A stretch of DNA of 64,000 nucleotides from Mixophyes australis. Its lineage: Eukaryota; Chordata; Amphibia; Anura; Limnodynastidae. The first letter of the stretch is position 1, and each line of letters starts with the position of its first letter. Shown here piece by piece: positions 56,083 through 64,000 of the stretch. The position numbers and the translations under genes were made by a program. Under the pieces are notes generated by a model. The model ran no database searches. It was not told the origin of the DNA and worked only from the letters and a program-made list of their open reading frames with translations. The stretch spans positions 64,322,705 to 64,386,704 of the forward strand of contig JAVHZZ010000002.1 of assembly GCA_036250195.1 (NCBI GenBank), given 5' to 3'.

Positions 56083-57230
56083 TCATTCTCCCGGAAGTAT
56101 TGCATGCTTGCCGATATAATCCGCTTCTATTTGTTCACTCCGGGAATAAACACTACCGAAATCACTGGAACAAATTTCTTCACCCACAAGAAGACCTGTT
56201 CCGCTACCTGCATAGCTTCTGCACTTCTTGTTCCTCCTTGGTAATTTACATATGCCACTGCAGTGAGATTGAAGGATTGGAGGTGGACTGGTTTTCCTTG
56301 AAGGAGAGACTGAGCTCCCTGGAGGGCTAACAGCATGGCTCTTAGCTCGAGAACATCTATGGGCCGAAGCGCCACCCTGTCTTTCCAAAGACCCTGGAGA
56401 CGAAGCTGGAGAACAACAGCTCCCGAGCCCTTCACACTGGCATCTGTGGTCACCAGAATCCAAGACCACAGGACAAAAGATCGGCCCATCATCAGAAGCT
56501 CTTGAACTGGCCACCATTTCAGAGGTTGACAATCTCCCTGGAGAGTCTGATTCGTTGGGTCACCAGATGAAAAAGGGGGACATGACCAATGTCTTAGTAG
56601 ATTCCACTGGAATGTGCGAGAGTGGAAACAACTGTATGGGATGGTTTCGAACATCAACCTAAGAATCCCCATGCCCAAGGACATGGAAGAACCACGGTGA
56701 CTCAGGATTAACCGTATAGAGAGTTGTAGGGATCTGTAGAGAAGGTTCTGGGGGAAAAAAAAAAAAAAAACTTCTGAAAAGTGGTGTCCATTATTAATCC
56801 TAGAAACCTCATCCTCTGTGAGGGCATCAACTGGGATCTGGAATAATTATCCAACCGTGTTGCTCCAGAATTCGAATAGACAGGGTCAGATGCTAATAGA
56901 GAAAAGGACCTAAGCGAGGAGAAAATAGTCCAAATGCGGAATAATGTTCTTTTACAAGGCACGTAAACGTTCTGCCATTACCGCCATAATCTTTGTGAAA
57001 ACTCTCTGGGCTCTGGAAAGCCAAAGGGGAAAACCCTGAATTGATAATGGGAGCTTCCTACTGTAAACACAAAAGACTGATCCCATCCGAAACTTGTCTA
57101 CTCGTAGATGTTGTTTTAGCCCCTTGAGGTTTAGAAATGATCCGTCCTGTTTTGGGCACCAAGAACAGGTTTGAATGAAACCCCCTGTGTTTCTCCACTC
57201 TGGACATGATCCCCAAGTTTCAAATATCTT
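56083..57230 (-). pseudogene. DIRS reverse transcriptase (3' part) and RNase H pseudogene
   Basis: 56708-56962 carries SQLMPSQRMRFLGLIMDTTF, the post-catalytic RT segment (S.L.P.Q...FLG...DT). 56127-56684 carries ILVTTDASVKGSGAVV, IDVLELRAMLLALQ and AVAYVNYQGGTRSAEAMQ, the DIRS RNase H with its Asp and Glu, ending VVFIPGVNK. Upstream at 56990-57230 fragments such as YQFRVFPLAFQSPE remain of the palm, with stops. The catalytic YLDD-type motif is not visible. Inactive. Confidence 0.82.
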
Positions 57231-57604
57231 AGCTGTACGCCACCCACTGATATTTAAATAATTGTAGGTGACCCCCTACCTCCGCAGTCGCGAGGAGAGT
57301 AAGGTCCCGTCATGCGGATTAGTATTTAATTTTTTATTATTAATATTTTTATTTTTTTATTTCAACATCTTAGGATTTAGACATCTTCTAGAGTAAACAT
57401 CTCCACCCGTTTGCAACGGTCCTCGAATTGCAAGGAGACTACCTCCATTGGCGGGCTGAACTTAATAGTCCGTGTTCACAAGAAAAGGTTTCCAAAAAGA
57501 CCCAAAACACGTAGTTCGTGATTTAGGGGCATTCACCGGCAGTAAAGTACCATTACCTGCGGTTGCTTGGCTAATCATAGTACCCAACACAATCTTGTAT
57601 CAAA

Positions 57605-57612
57605 TAAATATA

Positions 57613-57648
<36 letters not shown>
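57605..57648. repeat. (AT)n microsatellite
   Basis: Run of AT units with one TTAT interruption at its left, between the DIRS RT remnant and an LTR-like segment. Confidence 0.93.
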
Positions 57649-57654
<6 letters not shown>

Positions 57655-57659
57655 TTACA

Positions 57660-58480
57660 TATTGTAACAAAGGGAGGCATTTATCTGACAAGATGCAGAG
57701 AAAGCATACAAGCAGAATAAAACATTGGCGCAGTTATGCACCTAGATTGAGGTTAAACCAGGTAAAAACTTATGTGTAGTTTAACATTTGGTTGACTTAC
57801 ATGATTTGAAAGCTCCTTCCTCTCAGCAAACAGACAGGGTGTGTCTGTTAGTGCAAACAGAGCCAGTGATGGGCGTTTCCTCTTAAAGAGAAGGTGTGTT
57901 TGTCACCTGCCCATCAAGCTAAGGCTGGGGGAGGAGTATCATGTATAAAAGCTTGATTGTGTCATTTGTTCACTGAGACCAACGCTGGTCTATGTCCAAG
58001 TTGATAACTATGTGAAAGAATTAGTAAATATTCTACAGAAATCTATTTGTACAGATATGTGTAAGGCAAAACTGATGTAAGGTACTCATCCCTCCAGAAC
58101 CATCTCTAGGGCAGAGTACCCGCAGATAGAGAACAACCTGTCAGACAGACACAGTCTACTGCTGATAGAGAGCAGCCTGTCAGTCACACTCAGTATATAC
58201 TGCTGATGGAGAGCAGCCTGTCAGTCACACTCAGTATATATTGCTGATGGAGAGCAGCCTGTCAGTCACACACACTATAAACTGCTGATAGAGAGCAGCC
58301 TGTCAGTCACACACAGTATATACTGCTGATAGAGAGCAGCCTGTCAGTCACACACAGTATATACTGCTGATAGAGAGCAGCTTGTCAGTCACACACAGTA
58401 TATACTGCTGATCAGTGCTTGTGAAGTAAAACTGCTCAGGAGTTTGTTCAACTGTCTACTGTCCAGTTCCGTGAATTGGC
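57660..58480 (+). repeat. LTR-like segment with TATA motif; family not assigned
   Basis: TGTAACAAAGGGAGGC could be a left end, and GTATAAAAGCTTG near 57941 a TATA box, followed by a leader-like region. Its presence inside the DIRS bounds suggests either a nested insertion or that this is DIRS 5' sequence. No primer-binding site or right end was fixed. Confidence 0.3.
58145..58415. repeat. 41-bp tandem repeat (GAGAGCAGCCTGTCAGTCAC)
   Basis: Six to seven units of ACTGCTGATAGAGAGCAGCC plus TGTCAGTCACACACAGTATAT, period about 41 bp, with few differences. Confidence 0.9.
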
Positions 58481-59192
58481 TTAAAGGAACAGACCAATTT
58501 GTGAATGGAGAGCAGTTTTATAGGAAAATGGCATGATGCTCCTCAGTTTTTAGATGTTATTTTTTTTAAAAGAAACAGACAGGCCATAAACAATCAGACC
58601 ACAGAGATAATAGATAGTATAACCACGTTTGTTTTGATCCTGGCTAATGCCTCAAAACAGTATGGAAAATAATCCATGAATAATAAAATTATGTCTCATA
58701 ATCATTGAGTGCACACTCATGTAAAATATTGTCTCCATTAACTTTAGATCCTTCTATAATAAAACTCTAAACTGTAGGTAGATATATATTACAGTTATAG
58801 TCTATTACCACAAGGAGCCTCATTAACTAGTTATTCCCCAGTGGGGCACTTAGCTGCTGAGGACAGTGTCACACTGAGCACAAACGGGCCCCTGGTCTCT
58901 TTACCCCACAGATAATCTGACAGGTATTGCGAACAGGTATAAAATTCTGCACAATAATTCTTGTTCTTATCAGACAATATATTTCTTTTTTTTTTTTTTA
59001 AGAAATACAGATTAGGCAACTTTCACAGATAAAAATACAGTAAAAAAATTACTAGTTCCGACTCTGGCTAATAGCCTCAAAACAGTAATATAAATACCTG
59101 TGGTAATAATAATGTAAAAGTGGAAGATATTGTATAAAATCACCTAAGTGCAGATAGTCTAGTTATCACCCTATATGCCTTTTGTAAACACA

Positions 59193-59239
<47 letters not shown>

Positions 59240-60197
59240 TGACTTATATCATCAATAACTGGGGTACTTCGTGCAATTGTCAATGCAGAGAAGTCAGCAG
59301 CTGATGGATTCTCCATCATTTCAGTCAGGAGTCCTCTGAGGTAAACTCTAGCTGAATTTTCCCGCCTTTGGAGCGTACCAATCAGCAGGGGGGTCTCCTT
59401 TACACTACCAGCAATGGTGTTTTCTTTTTTTAATATATATTCCCTATGGGGTACTTAGCTGACACAAGGAGGAATTGTGAGGAGAAGCCAGCAGCAGTAG
59501 AACTCTCTGAGGTGCCTCTGAAGTCCGACTGCGATGACAGGAAAAGGTGTGAATATCTTCCGCCTCGGAGCGTACCACTGACAGCTGGAGAGTCTCTCAC
59601 TCACTCCCCGCTGTCTGATGGTTCAAACGCCCATAGAAAGAAAAGGGCGGGAGAATCTCCATCCTCGGGATCTTCCACTGAGCAGCCGGCAGTCTTAAAC
59701 TGCTTCTGGCTGTCTTCTTTGTCATAAATAAAACCTCAGACAGTTCAGTCCTGTGAGCATATATTGTGCCTCTCCTATTGCTCATTCGGGACTCTTCCGC
59801 ATCCACAACACCTCCTGCGGCTATAGAGATCCTAGCCCTCCCTCCGCCTCAGCGGGGGACTTGGTATCTCTCAACCTGTCCGGTCCTCAGACGGAGTCCA
59901 ACACTCTCTGCCTTATGGCAGTGTCGGACCCGCCGGGACAGTGATGACAGGCGCTTAGCGCTGTCACCGCTCACTAAATACCACACAAATCGTGGTTTCT
60001 TTTTTTTTTTTATTTAAAAAAAACCTTCTTTCCTCTTAAAGGAACGGAACTTTGTTCCATTATAGATATTGATGAGGAAAAAAATGTTAATAACATTAAA
60101 ACCTCACCTACACTCATTTGAAAACTAATAAGAAATAATAAAGCTAACACTAAACAGCAGGTATTGCTAAGCAGTACCAAACGCAGCCCAACTCCTT
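58481..60197. other. inner DIRS-associated sequence, no gene assigned
   Basis: 59440-59980 is less AT-rich and has open frames on both strands (59446-59727 plus, 59597-59806 minus) without domains. GAGCGTACCA is found at 59373 and 59570, and GGGGCACTTAGCTG / GGGGTACTTAGCTG at 58843 and 59448, so part of the region is duplicated. An (AT)n run lies at 59199-59233. Confidence 0.35.
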
Positions 60198-60352
60198 GGG
60201 CACTTAGACATAACTGAGGTCTGTGGGATTGCAGAGGGGAGGAGTCAGCAGCAAACTTAGTTGTTAACTGTTTAAGTGCCAACTCCAACGCCCTCCGACA
60301 ACCCACATGGTAGCAGTGTCCCCCAGAGTGGATGAAGGAGAAAAGACAGGTA

Positions 60353-60770
60353 AAGTTCTCCCGGCATCCGCCAAACCCATATTCACCCATCTGAATGCCA
60401 AACAGAGAGGCATGATTCATCACTCCACAGAACATGTTTCCACTGCTCCACAGTACAGTGTCGGTGTGCTTTACACCACTCCATCCGACGCTTGGCTTAG
60501 GTCTTGGTGATGTAAGGCTTGCATGCAGCTTCTCGGCCATGGAAACGAATTCCATTAAGCTCCCGTCGCACAGTTTTTGACCCCGCTCTGTAATTTTGTG
60601 TGGTCTTCCACTTTCTAATTGAATACAAGCATTCCATATTCACTTACAGTTGAATGTGGAATGCTTGAGTACCACGCTTGAAGTCACTGAGCTCTTCAGA
60701 ACAACCCATTTTGTCTTACAAATGTATGCAAATGGAAACTGCATGTCTCCTAATCTAGGGGTTGATAACA
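60353..60770 (-). pseudogene. Tc1-type transposase fragment (different family from 41348)
   Basis: The minus strand reads KPYIT, KRRM.WCKA, VEQWKHVLWSDES, SVWHSDG and IWVWRMPGE in broken frames, plus the start block GCSEELSDF near 60700. These follow the order of a fish/frog Tc1 transposase from N-terminus to just past its first catalytic Asp (SDES). It is joined directly to the DIRS inverted repeat at about 60350; the rest of the Tc1 was not found on the other side. Confidence 0.8.
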
Positions 60771-60807
60771 CTAAAAAGTGAACCCTTAACACACTACTAG
60801 TACACTA

Positions 60808-60919
60808 GGGGGTAAATGTATTAATGTCCGGATTCTTCAACTCCGGCGTGTTCAGCGTCTTCGGCGATTAAATTTAAAGCGGCGCTGCATTGTAAAGGGA
60901 ATTTTCCCTTTACACCTCA
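60808..60919. mobile_element. palindromic MITE (GGGGGTAAATGTATTAAT), truncated copy
   Basis: Left arm and centre of the family at 30783-30976: ATTCTTCAACTCCGGCGTGT and AAAGCGGCGCTGCATTGTAA are recognisable. The right arm is missing after CCCTTTACA. Confidence 0.82.
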
Positions 60920-61101
60920 GGTGTAAGGAAAAGTATTATCTAAAGCACACTATGAGATGGTGCACAGAAAGGGGACAAACTGGAGAAAATGTCTGCAGCT
61001 GTGGTGGAGAAAGCCAGCGGAAAAAGGAAGCCCCGCCCCCCTAGAGTGTGTACACTTAGGCGCTTCCTGAGTTCCCCTTATGGATACCATCAAACACTCA
61101 C

Positions 61102-61290
61102 TGTGTGCTAGTAATGTAGCCGCTGCAGCTGAACTCTCCGTCAAAGATCTTATTGGGCGGTTGTCCTATGGCTGAGCTGTTCTCTTTATACAAGATCTGC
61201 TCGTTGCCAAGGTGATGACAGAAAGCCGTTTTGGCGCCCCACACTTTAATATTTCCACTGTGGACACCCATACCACAAATCCCCTGCCTT
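61102..61290 (-). CDS. possible internal exon of 189 nt, product not recognised
   Basis: TTCACTGTATGCGTTGTACAG is a plausible acceptor and GTGAGT a consensus donor. Between them one frame is open, entered after two bases and left after two (phase 2 to phase 2), reading GICGMGVHSGNIKVWGAKTA, FCHHLGNEQILYKENSSAIG, QPPNKIFDGEFSCSGYITST. Three Cys and no hydrophobic segment; I do not recognise the family. Its phase does not fit directly after the paralogous ePHD exon at 63114-63148, so it would need an intermediate exon or belongs to another gene. A chance open frame cannot be excluded. Confidence 0.4.
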
Positions 61291-63113
61291 CTGTACAACG
61301 CATACAGTGAAGGGACTGAGAAGAGACATCTGCCTTAATATTTGGTGTGATGGAAGCTGACCGGCTACTCAGAGAGTGAGTAGCCGGTAGAGTAATGGCA
61401 ATAGAAAATTTGAAAATGAAAATAAAAAAGGATAAAAATACAGAGCATAGAGCCTTAAAAGGAAAACACCCTACTTCAATGGCACGTTAACTAAAAAACA
61501 GAGGATGGTTACAGATGGGAGGGACACTGCTCCAAGTCCACCTACTTTAACCCATGCTAGCAGTGTCCCTCAGTGGCAGCACCCAGCTCCCAATCTGACA
61601 TATTCTTTGCTTTGTTATAAAGCAGAGAATAAGACTGAATGGGAGCAGTGACTTCCATGCCACAAGACTCTATATGCACATGGCAGCAAGTCACACAGCA
61701 CACCACAGGAGGAGTGTAGTGTGCTCTCTCTCCTTCCACACTGTGGACTCCTGTTGTAGCAGTGGGTGAGGAGTGTAGTGTGCTCTCTCTCCTTCCACAC
61801 TGTGGACTCCTGTTGTAGCAGTGGGTGAGGAGTGAGAGACTTGTGGAGAGGCCTGGGGGCATATGGGGGAGGTGTGGCGCATACATGGAGGTCTGAGGGG
61901 TATGTGGAAAGGACTGGGGGCATGTGTGGAGGTCTGACTGACATGTTGGTAGGTCTGAGTGGAATGTGGGGGAGTTTTGGCGTACATGTGGAATCTTAGG
62001 GCTTGTGGGTGCATTTTGTGGAAAGTGGGGGTCTTTGGTCATATGTGAGGACATTTTGGGATGAATGATGACTGCCGAGGCAGTTTTCAACTGTTTTTTT
62101 CATTCTTGAAATCAAGGTTGCTGTGCGGCCCTTTGGAAGGTTGGAGAACAGCACATGCAGCCCTAGAAGTATATCTGGTTGCCCATCACTGGTCTGAAAC
62201 GTACTTTTACATTCTTGTCCCACATACCAGATATAATATGATTTTATAAAATAAAACATATATGACACAAAAATCAGTTAATGTTCATGTATAAGGTTTC
62301 ACGGAACAGCTAGCCAGAGAACAGGCAGCGGGGGGCATGCAGCAGAACAGGATGAGGTAAAGCTGGTCAAATACTTTTATGATGTGGAGGTGGATGAGGG
62401 GCTCCCTGTACATGGTTTAGGTTGTCAAGATTGCAGCCATTATGATGATGAAATAGTTCATAAACTGGGTAGCTTGGGATATTCCCTCCTGCGATGTTCC
62501 TGATTATTCACTCCAATGTGAAAACAAGAAGTTACAGGACTAGATATTATATAAACATAATGGGGTGGACACGGTGGAATGATGTTTCACTTTAGAGGGT
62601 ATGCGCAGAGCCTTTTAAGTCCTGCAAAACAAATTTATTTTTATATCTCATCTGCGGTGTCAGTGGCTGAGTGTCGCTTTCAGCTAAATGCCTTTTGTGC
62701 CATTCAGATGCATTTTATACAGGAAAAACATCTATATGGATGCAAAAACCAAAGTCAATATTTCATATATCATTTTTAAAGACATTCCTCTTACAAATCA
62801 TTAAGCACTTATATGAGTCACTAACTATAAGTACCTTAGGAGTGATAGCAGGCAGCACTTTGAATAAACTTGCGCTGTCACAGAAGACCATGCAGAACAT
62901 TGGCACAGAGGTGCTTCAACAAACTGGACCAAGGGGCACATCTGTGCAACAAATATACTGTGGGTCGCTACACTTATTATAGGTCATTACAATGGCCGAA
63001 ATCATAATTTCTCATACCTACGGATATTTGGGTGATACAGCAAATATAATAATTGCAAAAAGAAAAATTAAATGTATATCTGTGAAAAGTGCGGTTACTT
63101 GAGGATCTCTCAC
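61291..63113. other. region left of paralogue exon 7; tandem repeats and a MITE end
   Basis: 61715-61830 holds two copies of a 59-bp unit (TGTGCTCTCTCTCCTTCCAC). 61840-62050 is a degraded G/T-rich minisatellite. GGTTGCCCATCACTG at about 62178-62192 looks like the right end of a hAT-type MITE, but the left end was not found. No further ePHD exon was recognised in 62200-63113. Confidence 0.45.
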
Positions 63114-63148
63114 CATTACCATTTGTATCATCAAATGTAACTTTCTTC
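63114..63148 (-). CDS. PHF11-like: second PHF11/PHF6-like gene, exon equivalent to exon 7 (35 nt)
   Basis: Acceptor TTTTCTGTTACAG and donor GTGAGA are the same as for 7088-7122, and the exon has the same length and phases (2 to 1). After the split Arg codon it reads KKVTFDDTNGN. Intron sequence to its right (63150-63345) is clearly similar to 7125-7340, sharing CCTGTAACAGAA, TTTCCTGAGAA and AGTACTACCATTTA. Divergence of the protein is much larger than that of the exon borders. Confidence 0.68.
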
Positions 63149-63943
63149 CTGTAACAGAAAACAAACACTGTATAAAGCCCCATATAATTTAAATGAGAGA
63201 TACCACTTACATAATTTAACCACAAAGACTCGGCTTGATAACAGGTGATTAAAACTAACAAAAATATCCCATAAAAGTTTCCTGAGAATAGTGAACACAT
63301 AGAAGTACTACCATTTATAATAAGGTTTTGTTCATGAAGGAAAAGAATAGAATAATTTTCACCTACTGGTCACCAATATAAATGAATATTGCATATTGGG
63401 AGAGACTGGCGCCACTGAGTTCACATGAACTTGTCTGAGTTCACTGTCACTAGCGATTAAAAACTCAAGGCTTAAGCCAGTGGTCTCCATCATGAATGTA
63501 CTTTTGTGTATCATATATAGCATATACCAGGTCTGTGTCCAGCACCATTCACCTGACTGTAACTGCACTGTTGTATATGTCTACTGTATGTAAGAATATC
63601 TAAGTCAACAGGTTCTCTAAGGTAGCGTGTAAACTGTATTTGTAAGTAAGGTCTTGTGTTCATGATAACAGAGTAAGTATGGGTGAATAGTTTGCCCTCA
63701 CTAGTAATACAATGCGGCTATGTTGGTGATAGAATTGTGTTCATGGATTGCGACATGGATTTTCTAACAGTTTTGTGTTTTATCTAAGTGGTGTATACCT
63801 GGTCAAAGAAGGAAAAGCCACACAAGTATCGCTCGCAGGCTTCTCACTGGGACACATAATGTCTGTCTGCAGAGACTCTGTCTAAGGATCAGCATGATAC
63901 AATGAGATGGCAGGAAGAATACATAGGAAATCTGTCATTTTAC
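63149..63943. other. intron between the two paralogue exons
   Basis: The left quarter is homologous to intron 6 of the first copy. The rest has no MITE equivalent to those at 7474-7645 and 7889-8415, so those insertions came after the gene duplication or were never shared. An open minus frame at 63359-63568 has no domain. Confidence 0.6.
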
Positions 63944-63981
63944 CTTGCTGAACTGGGAGTTCCTCTTCTCTTTATTTTTTT
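63944..63981 (-). CDS. PHF11-like: second PHF11/PHF6-like gene, exon equivalent to exon 6 (38 nt)
   Basis: Acceptor TTCTTTTTTTAAG and donor GTAAAA. Phase 0 to phase 2, reading KKIKRRGTPSSA plus AG, against KKKRRKQGTTNAV at 8566-8606. One codon shorter, frame kept. The donor context AG|GTAAAATG is identical in both copies. The upstream exons, including the ePHD, lie beyond the right end of the window. Confidence 0.7.
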
Positions 63982-64000
63982 CTTAAAAAAAGAATTAAAA

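Larger units (their letters stand above)
54390..60350 (-). mobile_element. decayed DIRS-type retrotransposon bounded by inverted repeats
   Basis: 54395-54545 and 60198-60345 are inverted copies: GGGGGACACTGCTACCATG and ACTTAAACAGTTAACAACTA at the left reappear complemented at 60300 and 60250. Inverted terminal repeats around a tyrosine recombinase and a DIRS RNase H identify the class. A third, direct copy of the GGACACTGCTACCATGGGG motif is at 54675. Coding order on the minus strand is RT remnant, RNase H, recombinase. The segment 57420-60190 has mostly unrecognised sequence, so gag and most of the RT are lost or replaced. Confidence 0.7.

Noticed and set aside
60010..60555. 181-codon minus-strand ORF as a novel gene
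   Set aside because: It is a chance fusion of a Tc1 transposase remnant with the DIRS inverted repeat.
1..64000. CRISPR arrays
   Set aside because: Tandem arrays here have no alternation of constant repeats and unique spacers; all are contiguous satellites or transposon repeats in a eukaryotic context.

Overview
The window looks like a gene-poor stretch of a large, repeat-rich vertebrate genome, most likely an anuran amphibian. The evidence is the mix of families: hAT, Harbinger, Tc1 and DIRS elements, L1 fragments, solo Ty3/gypsy-type LTRs, tRNA-derived SINEs and many palindromic MITEs. Short exons with GT/AG splice sites lie tens of kilobases apart. There is no bacterial-style coding density, no CRISPR array and no recognisable operon.

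The host content is a minus-strand gene of the PHF11/PHF6 extended-PHD (ePHD) family. I can follow seven coding exons: 39173-39289, 23289-23393, 20382-20515, 17770-17819, 10460-10536, 8566-8606 and 7088-7122. All junctions keep phase, and together they encode a complete ePHD zinc-binding module, an acidic Ser/Asp linker and Lys/Arg-rich tails. At 63944-63981 and 63114-63148 there are two exons paralogous to exons 6 and 7, with homologous intron sequence beside them. A second copy therefore sits head-to-tail upstream, with its 5' exons beyond the right edge. The 3' ends of both copies were not found.

The rest is mostly transposons in the introns. Left to right: 1-2675 is the right part of a deleted hAT element (A). 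4440-6620 is GC-rich, probably decayed retroelement. 7.3-8.4 kb holds MITEs. 9.2-10.1 kb holds a SINE and a LINE endonuclease fragment. 10619-15558 is a nearly intact hAT element (B) with exact 8-bp target duplications and one in-frame stop. 15.6-21.3 kb holds several MITEs and a SINE. 24064-30653 is a second nearly intact hAT (C), same family as A. 31-35 kb holds a MITE, a solo LTR nested in a Harbinger fragment, and a 5'-truncated L1. 36.9-38.1 kb holds a palindromic MITE and a SINE.

Right of exon 1 come a Tc1 element with a nested retroposon (41348-43366), a deleted Harbinger element (44418-45455), a solo LTR (45695-46354), two large MITEs (48213-49143, 49941-50451), an L1-like 3' end, an open 286-codon coiled-coil ORF that may derive from a Harbinger Myb-like gene (52367-53225), and a decayed DIRS-type retrotransposon bounded by inverted repeats (about 54390-60350) next to a Tc1 fragment. 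An unrecognised exon-like ORF lies at 61102-61290.

The most striking points are the phase-consistent reconstruction of the ePHD gene and its tandem paralogue, the two hAT transposases each only one or two lesions from open, and the tail of element C, which seems built from scrambled, tandemly amplified pieces of its own transposase gene.
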